Shown: positions 44,801 through 51,270, counted from the first letter of the stretch. The stretch is 64,000 nucleotides of DNA from Sva-07 sp963698435 (GCA_963698435.1 CAVOQV010000005.1:558001-622000), one strand, 5' to 3'. Made by a program: numbers and translations. The notes: generated by a model not told the origin, from the sequence alone.

Positions 44801-44980
44801 CGTGATCGTGAGCGGCGCCGCCAACATCTTCGCCCTCACGGGCCGGCACGAACAGTTCGTCGACCGATTCAGCGACGATTTCGTCGGTCGGCTGCCCGAC
44901 GGCCGGATGGTCACCAAGGCCGACATCGTGAGCGGCGCAGCGACACCGGAGGACCTCGGCTTCGGATTCGTCGAGCGTGA
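38732..44980 (+). CDS. Giant regulator, part 2: tandem NTF2/SnoaL-like domains
   Basis: The frame 38732-44980 is open for 2082 codons, but its first ATG is not a natural start. Its sequence continues the domain begun in part 1: removing one G at 38766-38770 joins LYLA to GTWNLVPTGD. It holds about 14 domains of 120-160 residues. Recurrent marks are VDHRxLGWG plus D-R-x-x-Y/F, E/D-D-R-R plus a Y-x-G-R segment, and N-x-A-V-x-x-G-x-A-N. Each domain ends in a D-D-L-x-A-A-x-A-x-x-x-x-L helix, as in SnoaL-like folds. The last ~95 codons, after IDVA near 44680, are out of frame and continue in part 3. No transmembrane segment is seen. Confidence 0.8.
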   Translation: MSQSEASISTSRGTWNLVPTGDATTAGGALALDFLLLTRVDDDDEIDLWVGFDADQLPAALAELDRLYMASVDPERALFTYAHSVAHRRISSKVPTCDSFTSDYTMVDHRNIGWEVIEGRAAYEERLATLLNTVDEFTYWATHVQQERSPVGSFSGRLVGLSSDGAAFDDRFHMVVHTDPATGMLVRVEQFAEDDKAAALARCDELSAERDRARLKPNDAVFVGGRANLAAIFTDEETFLGCFADGFTATLADGTTIDKGHIERGDVDPSALGYGGDRRTVVTVTAGRLATIRITDDDGDVRYAVEEIDEQGRLTAVFVTPAASVADALAWHSRRVVDVRPPELRRISRTSLDMSMAVEQGDADALQRLTTPAFRVVDHRRLGYGSMDRDEWIEFIRSNASATSWTVVKEYDLTCRPAGVINFVSVWEGTEHLDDTISYPSIVVNLVEGDKVVGVEFFDEEDQAAALARLAEHEARLAAPPAQTTPASRPTTATRTFEQAVTHLAAGNVDRFATLLAPDFVEDSRRALFRFRLDRAEFVEGLGVFFEQALTSHSETLAVAGDLDLLERREIGSDDEIVGAMYVVSSVDEAGLITRMVDFDEDALDDAVAELRRIHFDRLDPIERAQYEIFAETEQGIATGDLERAVAFAHPRVTARDHRELGWGVGGDSEYRQRIATLTEHGGFVQYQRGVTHDSPWRSWFDCRVTSTVVDDAVLTDDFIAILEIDPPTGMTIGMDSFATDDVESANRRWDELAAEAAARIPQPNQAVIAGGAANVRARRPNGTAALLSGLAHDFTAEGVGPDDRSVTCDDLVDPTFDLTHVGLGITDRHVIGVYGDHVALLYIDLGDNERRWSVEVTDGSGLLQQIRHFPADDLLAASTWAFDVGGAAGARSAALRVVQSWTRLIRTTDNDGVAAMLADDFELVDHRPLEIDHADRAGWIAHTPDGPHDHNDHGIITAQQIHLATDHVVVASSARIQVAESGDLYEGGRGIFVVGVRNDVIARIETFEDHDLDAAMTRARELEVELGGRPDEEYWNEADRLTRVAETAWSKGDQAAVAPLIADDCVIDDRRRIVGHRYEGRAAVMTGLEPSRNWTLGITTVAVRDDDLVLHLEEIHPDDDPEGVAIEYLQITRLGTDGRCDLQIMFDPDDLEAAIAELELLHAQSIDPIERHAAAGYHRVDTWMATGDIDRMMRSFADHFVIDDHRRLGWGAMGVGPLRQRLQSFSESIASGLIFEARIYRLSASARCSLRQSNTVTAEGASITHQSIVVIHSDPIGGLTHRMDQYDLDHVDDAIRRFEELSALDGDHRIANSAVVATSQLCQRRDPRWVDDAVELLASEFHAHLVGAADAITLDDVRRGVVTVAQLGFDPATRQLVAVRGRRLALMSFGQEGAETWTLECVTENGLLESVEHFPTNRLADAVHALDQRHLELFEGNEVVGVQLRRLFDFHRALNTGDLDGAMSVFSPAVTVVDHRPLGWGAESRYHDLQERFRTITDADGQIVDFPRVLHRLDEHGGAMEFRVVSTTPEGSRLVNDHLVIWRADPATEMTIRFEEFSLERLDDALALFDESIAREPVTGSFDGDTIDPAFLARLTPALRDQAHVVVDMAVAVAAADVDRLDTLLADDFHTDDLRPLGWGPRDRAAFLESVADRPRTLGVGRITGTLHRLVDGVAVTEYEVETHPYGDSAPIVERGIAVMTVRSGQLTWMGLHPDDQLDAAIARFDEIASALGDAASSRIGPAGNEPWNRADRLTRGWLASDDWTALVADEGVTEDRRAGLATVYTGRDEVLAGWAIVGEMSAEHTTLAARGDDVVLTSVVLWLEGQRDVSEVGALRVDRWNVDDLLERSVVFDPDDLSAAVVELNRLALTGADAIGVGDAALMSALEAITEHDVERSQLHFHPEFEHVDHRAIGWATTNRDEFMARSTSLRELTARVTYFIPRLERGSHPAALLAQYCLRGTTELGVELEHWSLLVSEIDVANRHRPADGPVRDGRPVSRRRADGRDRSGSRTRAGAAERCRDRERRRQHLRPHGPARTVRRPIQRRFRRSAARRPDGHQGRHRERRSDTGGPRLRIRRA

Positions 44981-45533
44981 GCTGTTCGCGGTCGACGGGA
45001 CCACATTCGCCGCGTTCGACACGGTTCGCGACGGTGTCACGGCGAGAGCGATCGAGATCATCGACGACACGCTTCGCATCCGTCGCATCGGACGGTTCAG
45101 CCCAGGATCGACCGCCGAGTGCCACGAGTTCTTCGGCACGCAGCTGGCGCCCGCTCCTGAACTCCCGTTTCGCCGATTCGGCGAGGCGGTTTCGTTGCGC
45201 ACCTTCCCCGCCGACCTCCTGTCCGATGACTTCCAGATGATCGACCACCGATCGATCGGCCTCGGAACCCCCGACCGAGCCGCCTATCTGGACAGTGTGA
45301 GGGCACTCAAGGCGATGGGTGGTCTGGTCTTCCGTCGATCCGTGATCCGCTCGGCCCCAACCGCCACACTCGTGCTCGTCAGGACCGAGTATCCGGATCT
45401 CGGCGGCGGGCACGACTTCGTCGGACACATCACGCTGATGACGTGCGACGCCGAACACCTGACTCGCATGGAACACTTCGACACCGACGACCTCGATACC
45501 GCCATCGCCCGTTTCGAGGACCACAGCACCTGA
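44718..45533 (+). CDS. Giant regulator, part 3: last two NTF2-like domains
   Basis: This frame continues part 2: removing one A from the AA at about 44681 gives DVATGIVLRTDQFEMDD, matching the D-P-A-T-G-M-x-x-R-x-E-Q-F segment of earlier domains. It carries one N-x-A-V type domain (NDAVIVSGAANI) and one DHR type domain (MIDHRSIGLGTPDRAAY) and ends in a normal domain-terminal helix (DTDDLDTAIARFEDH) before the true stop. The in-window ATG at 44718 is internal. With both bases removed, 35191-45533 encodes exactly 3446 residues plus stop. Confidence 0.8.
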   Translation: MDDQSAAGERMAEIEAAAARELVQPNDAVIVSGAANIFALTGRHEQFVDRFSDDFVGRLPDGRMVTKADIVSGAATPEDLGFGFVERELFAVDGTTFAAFDTVRDGVTARAIEIIDDTLRIRRIGRFSPGSTAECHEFFGTQLAPAPELPFRRFGEAVSLRTFPADLLSDDFQMIDHRSIGLGTPDRAAYLDSVRALKAMGGLVFRRSVIRSAPTATLVLVRTEYPDLGGGHDFVGHITLMTCDAEHLTRMEHFDTDDLDTAIARFEDHST

Positions 45534-45592
45534 GGACGACATCACCGGTGGGGCAACAGGTGGAACGCACCGACGCCGAGCCGTCGCCCGTT

Positions 45593-45645
45593 CAGTTCTC
45601 AGCGGAATCCGTCGCGACTGCTGAGACCTATTCCGCTGAGAACTG
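45593..45645. repeat. Strong hairpin between convergent genes (47-nt element geometry, copy 4)
   Basis: Perfect 16-bp arms CAGTTCTCAGCGGAAT / ATTCCGCTGAGAACTG with a 21-base loop. From TTCTC to GAGAA it spans 47 nt (45596-45642), as in the other 47-nt elements, but the inner arm sequence differs. It sits between the giant gene and the ABC exporter. No T-run follows on either strand, so it is not a standard terminator. Confidence 0.75.
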
Positions 45646-45669
45646 CACCATGCTCGTCGGACGCGCCGA

Positions 45670-47598
45670 TCAGATGGTGTTGCCGGCGAACTGGGCGTTG
45701 TAGAGACGCCAGTAGGCACCGTGGGCTTCGAGGAGCGAGTCGTGGTTGCCCTGCTCGACGATCTGACCATCCTCCATCACGAGGATGACGTCGGCGCCGC
45801 GGATCGTCGACAGCCGGTGGGCGATCACGAAGCTCGTGCGGTTCGCCCGCAGGTTGTTCATCGCCTCCTGGATCAACACCTCGGTGCGGGTGTCGACCGA
45901 ACTGGTCGCCTCGTCGAGGATCAGGATCGCCGGATTGTTGAGGAACGCACGAGCGATCGTCATCAACTGCTTCTCGCCGGTGGAGATGTTGTCGCCCTCG
46001 TCGTTGATGATCGTGTCGTAGCCATCGGGCAGCGAGTGCACGAACCGGTCGACGTAGGTGACCCGGGCAGCCTCGTAGATCTGCTCGTCGGTGGCGTCGG
46101 GGTTGCCGTAGCGCAGGTTCTCGCGGATCGTGCCGCCGAACAGCCACGTGTCCTGCAGGACCATGCCGATGTCGGAACGCAACTCGCTGCGCGGGAAGCT
46201 CGCGATGTCGCGCCCGTCGAGGGTGATGCGGCCCGAGTCGAGCTCGTAGAAGCGCATGATCAGGTTGACGAGCGTCGTCTTTCCGGCACCGGTCGGCCCG
46301 ACGATGGCGACGGTCTCGCCCGGCTCGGCCGTCACGTTCAGTCCGGTGATCAAGGGCTTGTCGGGGTCGTACGCGAAGTGGACGTCCTCGAACACCACAC
46401 GTCCCCGCACCGGCTTCGGCTCGACGGACAGTTCCTGCTCGGGTGACTGCTCCTCGGCGTCGATCAGCTCGAGCACCCGCTCCAGCGAGGCGATTCCCGA
46501 CTGGAACGTTGCGGCCATCGAGGCCAAGTGCGTCAGCGGCTGCGAGAACTGCCGGGCGTACTGGATCATTGCCTGCATCCCACCGACGCTCAGCGAGCCC
46601 GAGGAGATCTGCAGGCCGCCGACCACAGCGATCAGGATGTACTGCACGTTGCCCATGAAGAGCATTGCCGGCTGGATCAGGTTGGCCATGAACTGCGCGC
46701 TGAAGCTCGCCTCGTAGAGCTTGTCGTTGTCGGCGCGGAAGCGAGCCTCGGCCTCACGCTGACGACCGAAGCTCTTGACGATCGCGTGGCCGCTGAACAC
46801 CTCCTCCGCCTGCGCGTTGAGATCGCCGGTGTGGCGCCACTGCGCCATGAACCGCGGACGAGCCTTGCCACCGATGTACTTCATCAGGAGCACGGAAATC
46901 GGAACCGTCGTCAATGCGATCAGCGCCAGCAGCGGCGAGATCGTGAACATCATGATCGTCACGCCGATCAGCGTGAGCAGCGACGTCAGGATCTGGCTCG
47001 TCGTCTGCTGCAGGCTCTGCGACAGGTTGTCGATGTCGTTGGTCACCCGGCTGAGCAGGTCACCGCGCGGCTGACGGTCGATGTAGCTGAGCGGCAGGTG
47101 ATTGAGCTTGCGCTCCACCTCCTGGCGCAGTCGGAACATCGAGCGCTGCACCACGCCGGCGAGCACGTACGACGAGGTGTACTGCAGGGTGAACGACGCC
47201 ACGTACACCGCCAACACGATGATCAGCTGACGGTGGAGCTCACCGAAGTCGATGCCCTGAGCGGACATCACGCCATCGACGATGACGTTGGTCGCCTCGC
47301 CGAGCAACTTGGGGCCGATCACCACGAGCGTCACGCTGACGATCGTGAGAAGGAAGACCGCGAAGAGCCGCGGCTTCTCCGTACCGAGGATCTCGCCGAG
47401 TCGCCGCAACGTCTCGCCGAACTTGTCGCTGCGCTCCGCCGGCATGCCGAGGCCGCCACCGGGACCGAAGCTGTTGCGCCGTGCCTCGGTACCGGCGGTG
47501 GCCAGCAGCTTGCGGTCGTCGGCGCTCTGACCGTTCGCGCCGTCGGTCGAGGCGCCGGGCTCCGTACCGTTCGCGCCGTTCGTGCCGTTCGTGCTCAT
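45670..47598 (-). CDS. ABC exporter half-transporter (subunit with canonical Walker B)
   Basis: A 642-residue fused membrane/ATPase half-transporter, with an 85-residue polar N-terminal extension rich in Asn/Gly/Thr. Six helices lie in residues ~100-370. The ATPase has Walker A GPTGAGKT, Walker B ILILDEATSSVD with the catalytic Glu, and H-loop IAHRLST. The signature is NISTGEKQ instead of LSGGQ. It overlaps the upstream ABC gene by four bases (ATGA) and closes the tetR-ABC-ABC operon. Heterodimeric exporters of this type extrude drugs or lipids. Confidence 0.9.
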   Translation of the reverse strand: MSTNGTNGANGTEPGASTDGANGQSADDRKLLATAGTEARRNSFGPGGGLGMPAERSDKFGETLRRLGEILGTEKPRLFAVFLLTIVSVTLVVIGPKLLGEATNVIVDGVMSAQGIDFGELHRQLIIVLAVYVASFTLQYTSSYVLAGVVQRSMFRLRQEVERKLNHLPLSYIDRQPRGDLLSRVTNDIDNLSQSLQQTTSQILTSLLTLIGVTIMMFTISPLLALIALTTVPISVLLMKYIGGKARPRFMAQWRHTGDLNAQAEEVFSGHAIVKSFGRQREAEARFRADNDKLYEASFSAQFMANLIQPAMLFMGNVQYILIAVVGGLQISSGSLSVGGMQAMIQYARQFSQPLTHLASMAATFQSGIASLERVLELIDAEEQSPEQELSVEPKPVRGRVVFEDVHFAYDPDKPLITGLNVTAEPGETVAIVGPTGAGKTTLVNLIMRFYELDSGRITLDGRDIASFPRSELRSDIGMVLQDTWLFGGTIRENLRYGNPDATDEQIYEAARVTYVDRFVHSLPDGYDTIINDEGDNISTGEKQLMTIARAFLNNPAILILDEATSSVDTRTEVLIQEAMNNLRANRTSFVIAHRLSTIRGADVILVMEDGQIVEQGNHDSLLEAHGAYWRLYNAQFAGNTI

Positions 47599-49331
47599 GC
47601 CACTGCCCCCTGGCCGATCTGCGATTCGACGATCTCGGCGTAGGTCGGGCAGGTGTCGAGCAGCTCACTGTGGGTGCCGCGGCCGATGATCTCGCCGTCT
47701 TCGAGAACGAGGATCTGGTCGGCGTCGATGATCGTCGATACACGTTGCGCAACGATCAAGACCGCGGCGCCGGCGGTGTGCGGCTTCAGCGCCGCTCGGA
47801 GACGTGCGTCGGTTGCGAGGTCGAGCGCCGAGAAGGAATCGTCGAACACGTAGATCTCGGGCTTCACCACGAGTGCCCTGGCGATGCACAGCCGTTGACG
47901 CTGCCCGCCGGACACGTTGGTACCGCCCTGGGTGATCGGACTGTCGATGCCGTCGGGCATCGCCTGCACGAACCCGCTCGCTTGAGCGACCTCGAGCGCC
48001 TCCCACAGCTCGCCGTCGCCCGCGTCCGGCCAGCCGTAGCGGAGGTTGGATGCCACCGTACCCGAGAAGAGGAACGGCTTCTGCGGGACGTAGCCGACCT
48101 TGCTCCAGAGCAGGTCGAGATCGAGTTCGCGCACGTCGACCCCGTCGACGAGCACTGCGCCATCGGTGGCGTCGGAGAGTCGTGACACGAGGTTGACGAG
48201 CGTCGTCTTGCCCGCACCGGTACTGCCGATGATCGCCGTCGTCGTGCCCGCTTCGACTCGGAACGACAAGTTGCACAGCACCGGCCTGTCGGCCCCCGGG
48301 TACGCGAATCCGACGTCCCGGAATTCGAGCGTGCCGAGTTCGGGGAGCTCGGTCACCGGCTGCTCGGGCTGACGGACCGTCGACGGCGTGTCGAGCACCT
48401 CCGCAACGCGGTCGGCGGCGACCGACGCTCTCGGGATCATCGACACCATGAACGTCATCATCACGACAGCGAAGAGGATCTGCATGAGGTAGCTCAGGTA
48501 GGCGACGAGCGAGCCGACCTGCATCTGGCCGGCGCCGATGCGGTCACCACCGATCCAGATCACTGCCACGCTGGACACGTTGATGATGAGCATGACGGTC
48601 GGAAACGTGGCAGCCATCAGGCGTCCAGCGCGCAGCGACGTCTCGGTCAGCTCGTCGTTGGCCTGGGAGAAGCGGGCGACCTCTTGGGGTTCGCGCACGA
48701 AGGCCCGCACCACACGCATACCGGTGATCTGCTCACGCAAGACGAGGTTGATGCGGTCGATGCGGAACTGCATCGCCTGGAACGACGGAACCATCCGGTA
48801 CACGATCGAGCCGAGCGCGAGCACCGCCGCCGGGATGGCCACCACGAGGATCATCGAGAGCCCGGGGTCCTCCCGAACGGCGAAGAAGATGCCGATCACC
48901 ATCGTGATCGGTGCCGTGATCATCATCGTGCACGCCATCACGACGAGCATCTGGATCTGTTGGACGTCGTTGGTGGTGCGGGTGATCAGCGACGGTGCAC
49001 CGAACTGGCCGACCTCGCGTGCCGAGTAGCCGGTCACCGTGTGGAACAGGTCCCGGCGGATGTCGCGGCCGAACCCCATCGCCGCGCGCGATGCGTACCA
49101 GACGGCGCCGACGCTGAAGATGATCTGGATGATGGTGAACCCCATCATCACCCCGCCCATCGTCAAGATGTAGTCGTTGTCGCCCGCGAGCACCCCGTTG
49201 TCGATCAACAGAGCGTTGATCGTCGGGAGTGTGAGCGCCGCGAACGTCTGGATCGATTGCAGGACGACGACGACCAACAGCAGATTGCGGTAGGGGCCGA
49301 GGTGGCTCTTGATCAGCTGCCAGAGTTTCAC
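47595..49331 (-). CDS. ABC exporter half-transporter (subunit with degenerate Walker B)
   Basis: A 578-residue half-transporter: six helices in residues ~15-310, then ATPase with Walker A GSTGAGKT, a canonical-like signature NVSGGQRQR, and Walker B IYVFDDSFSALD, where Asp replaces the catalytic Glu. The switch His is also replaced (VAQRVST). Together with its partner this predicts one active and one degenerate ATP site, the usual arrangement of heterodimers such as TM287/288 and BmrCD. The GTG start overlaps the tetR stop (GTGA). Confidence 0.9.
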   Translation of the reverse strand: MKLWQLIKSHLGPYRNLLLVVVVLQSIQTFAALTLPTINALLIDNGVLAGDNDYILTMGGVMMGFTIIQIIFSVGAVWYASRAAMGFGRDIRRDLFHTVTGYSAREVGQFGAPSLITRTTNDVQQIQMLVVMACTMMITAPITMVIGIFFAVREDPGLSMILVVAIPAAVLALGSIVYRMVPSFQAMQFRIDRINLVLREQITGMRVVRAFVREPQEVARFSQANDELTETSLRAGRLMAATFPTVMLIINVSSVAVIWIGGDRIGAGQMQVGSLVAYLSYLMQILFAVVMMTFMVSMIPRASVAADRVAEVLDTPSTVRQPEQPVTELPELGTLEFRDVGFAYPGADRPVLCNLSFRVEAGTTTAIIGSTGAGKTTLVNLVSRLSDATDGAVLVDGVDVRELDLDLLWSKVGYVPQKPFLFSGTVASNLRYGWPDAGDGELWEALEVAQASGFVQAMPDGIDSPITQGGTNVSGGQRQRLCIARALVVKPEIYVFDDSFSALDLATDARLRAALKPHTAGAAVLIVAQRVSTIIDADQILVLEDGEIIGRGTHSELLDTCPTYAEIVESQIGQGAVA

Positions 49332-49915
49332 GTGGGGGTTCCTGTTCCGACGCCGTGCAGGACGGTGTCGACGATGTCCGATGCTGCCGAGGCTTCCGCA
49401 GCGATCATCGGATGGGTGAGCGAGAGGGTGAGGGCGCGCAGCATTCGTGCGGCGTGGGCCGGTTCGACGCGGATGCGATCGGCGTGGGCCTCGAAGATCG
49501 CCGTCAGCGCTGGGCTGTCCGTCATCGGTCGCCTGACCTGATCGTGTCGCTTGGGGCCGAGATGGGACAGCAGCGTCCACACATCGACGACGCGCCGCTG
49601 GATCAACACCGTCGCCTCCAGGAGCTGGTCCTCGAACGACAGGCTCGCATCGATCGTCCGCAACGCTTCCTCGAAGGGCTGCTGGTCGAGTGATGCCTCG
49701 AGCGTCGCGTCGAGCAGTTCGTCCTTGTCGGCGAACACCCGGAAGATCGTGCCTTCGGCGACGCCGGCCGCACAGGCGATCTGCTTGGTGGTCACCGACT
49801 CGCCGTAGTCGGCCAGCAGCGGCCGCACCGCCTCGATGATCGCCGCACGCCGTTCCTCGGGGGGCATCGCCGATGCCCGCTTGGTCGGCGAGGTCGTCGT
49901 GGTGGCGGCGGACAT
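49328..49915 (-). CDS. TetR family transcriptional regulator
   Basis: A 195-residue repressor. The HTH is in residues ~25-65: AAIIEAVRPLLADYGESVTTKQIACAAGVAEGTIFRVFADKDELL. The C-terminal ligand domain is helical and variable. It leads the operon with the two ABC exporter genes and presumably controls their drug-induced expression. A perfect 18-bp palindrome lies just upstream of its -10 and is the likely operator, so it would repress itself as well. ATG chosen from TAGCAT 7 nt upstream. Confidence 0.9.
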   Translation of the reverse strand: MSAATTTTSPTKRASAMPPEERRAAIIEAVRPLLADYGESVTTKQIACAAGVAEGTIFRVFADKDELLDATLEASLDQQPFEEALRTIDASLSFEDQLLEATVLIQRRVVDVWTLLSHLGPKRHDQVRRPMTDSPALTAIFEAHADRIRVEPAHAARMLRALTLSLTHPMIAAEASAASDIVDTVLHGVGTGTPT

Positions 49916-49922
49916 CGCTCGG

Positions 49923-49928
49923 ATGCTA
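49923..49928 (-). promoter_or_regulatory. -10 element of the tetR-ABC operon
   Basis: TAGCAT on the minus strand, 7 nt before the tetR ATG. Confidence 0.55.
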
Positions 49929-49930
49929 AC

Positions 49931-49948
49931 TGAGTGAGCGCTCACTCA
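49931..49948. promoter_or_regulatory. Perfect 18-bp palindrome, probable TetR operator
   Basis: TGAGTGAGCGCTCACTCA is perfectly self-complementary and directly abuts the -10 region on its upstream side, in the spacer and -35 area of the tetR promoter. Bound repressor there would block polymerase. Confidence 0.7.
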
Positions 49949-49979
49949 TACGGCTCGGTTGGCACTCCACTCCAGCCAC

Positions 49980-50019
49980 CGATGAGCGAAGCGTCCGTCT
50001 ACGGCCCCCACGCTCATCG
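49980..50019. repeat. 45-nt palindrome family, diverged copy 3
   Basis: CGATGAGCG and CGCTCATCG arms (9 bp) flank a 22-base centre containing CCGTCTACGG. The arms and the CCGnnTACGG core match the copies at 28281 and 28343. Confidence 0.65.
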
Positions 50020-50040
50020 CAACGCAACGGACCCGACCAC

Positions 50041-50080
50041 CGATGCGCCAGCCGTCCGTATACGGTCGCGTCGCTCATCG
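50041..50080. repeat. 45-nt palindrome family, degenerate copy 4
   Basis: The right arm TCGCTCATCG is intact, the left arm is reduced to CGATG, and the centre contains CCGTATACGG, itself a perfect 10-bp palindrome. It is paired with copy 3, 22 bases away, as copies 1 and 2 are paired. Confidence 0.5.
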
Positions 50081-50088
50081 CATGAGAC

Positions 50089-50154
50089 GTCGGCGGGCTG
50101 TCGTCGGGCGGTCGGCGGGCTGTCGGCGGACTGTCGGCGGACTGTCAGCGGACG
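50089..50154. repeat. 11-bp tandem repeat, six units
   Basis: Units of GTCGGCGGRCT type repeat six times head to tail (three exact forms, three with one or two changes). The last unit overlaps the stop codon of the SGNH hydrolase gene. Confidence 0.8.
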
Positions 50155-51164
50155 GGGAGGAGGTCCGGCGGGAGACTGGAACGAAGGGCGCCGAAGTAGG
50201 CGTCGTAGCCCTTCGAACTCGGGTGGAAGGAGGCCGTCGACACGTTGAACGGGCCGTCGGTCCAGTGCTCCCGCACGGTGCCGTCCGCCAGCTGGCTGCG
50301 ACGGAAGGTGTCGCCGAAGACGGCGTCGTTCACGAACCGGTCGCGCTGCCAGAACCGGCACGCACCGTGATTGTCGAACTCGTCGGTGACGTCGACGTAG
50401 CGAATGTCGGCACCGCTCCAGCCACGGGCGCGGGCAGCCGCGACCTCGATCTCGTGGTTGAGCAGGTCGACCTGCTCGTCGATCCAGTCGGCCTCGTCGC
50501 CGCTGATCCCGGTGACACCGTCACACCGGCCGTTGCCCTGCATCAGCCGCGGGTAGCCGAGCACGCGCACCGTGATGTCGGGATACTGCTCGCCGATCGC
50601 TCGGTACATCGCCGTGAGGTCCTCTCGGATCTCGTCGAGATTGGCCATCTGATTCTTCGACGAGTCATGGCAGCGCATCGACGTGATGCAACGGGTGAGA
50701 GCGTCCGGCCAGTTCTCGTCGCGAGCGGTGCGCAGGTCGTTGCCGCTGATCGTGATCGTCACGAGGGTGCCGTCGCCGTCACCGGGGATGTCGGCCGCTC
50801 GCACCTGCGCCGGGATCTCGCGGATGATTGCGCCCGCACAGGCGATGAAGACCGAGTCGGCGTCGAGCTGCGAGGCCAACCGCGGACCGGGCGTCTCGTC
50901 CAATTCACGCTGGCAGGCGCTCGAGCCGAGCCGGGTCTCCGGATCGAACGAATGAGCTGGCGGGCCATGATCGTCGTAGGACGAGGCATTGCGATGGATG
51001 CCGCTGCCCGAGCTGTACGAATCACCGAGCGTCACGACGCGCTCGATCCGAGTCAGCGAAGCCGCCGGAGACACCTCGGGCCGAGCGGAGGCGGTGGCCC
51101 CGACACCGATCATGCCGACCGTCGCCGCTGCAGCAGCGAGGAAGGCTGAGACGGTGCGCCGCAT
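50145..51164 (-). CDS. Secreted SGNH/GDSL hydrolase
   Basis: A 339-residue exported esterase or lipase. Signal peptide residues 1-27 (MRRTVSAFLAAAAATVGMIGVGATASA). The nucleophile is S49 in TLGDSYSSGSG; the oxyanion residues are in the G after it and in ISGNDL; the catalytic D/H pair is in SFHPSSKGYD. Several Cys (CQREL, CAGA, CITSMRC, CRFW) suggest disulfides, as in actinobacterial SGNH lipases. The last codons are encoded by an 11-bp tandem repeat. TAGTCT lies 6 nt before the ATG. Confidence 0.9.
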   Translation of the reverse strand: MRRTVSAFLAAAAATVGMIGVGATASARPEVSPAASLTRIERVVTLGDSYSSGSGIHRNASSYDDHGPPAHSFDPETRLGSSACQRELDETPGPRLASQLDADSVFIACAGAIIREIPAQVRAADIPGDGDGTLVTITISGNDLRTARDENWPDALTRCITSMRCHDSSKNQMANLDEIREDLTAMYRAIGEQYPDITVRVLGYPRLMQGNGRCDGVTGISGDEADWIDEQVDLLNHEIEVAAARARGWSGADIRYVDVTDEFDNHGACRFWQRDRFVNDAVFGDTFRRSQLADGTVREHWTDGPFNVSTASFHPSSKGYDAYFGALRSSLPPDLLPVR

Positions 51165-51170
51165 GGCCCC

Positions 51171-51176
51171 AGACTA
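51171..51176 (-). promoter_or_regulatory. -10 element of the SGNH hydrolase gene
   Basis: TAGTCT on the minus strand, 6 nt before the ATG at 51164. Confidence 0.5.
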
Positions 51177-51270
51177 GGAGCGCCGACCCAGCGTGACCAC
51201 GCGATCACCCGACGTCACATCGACCGGCCGCGGTCGTTCGACACGCAATGTCAGCCAGTCACCGGATGCG

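Noticed and set aside
45593..45645. Bidirectional intrinsic terminator between convergent genes
   Set aside because: The 16-bp stem is strong, but the loop is 21 bases and no T-run flanks either side; its 47-nt core fits the repeat family instead.
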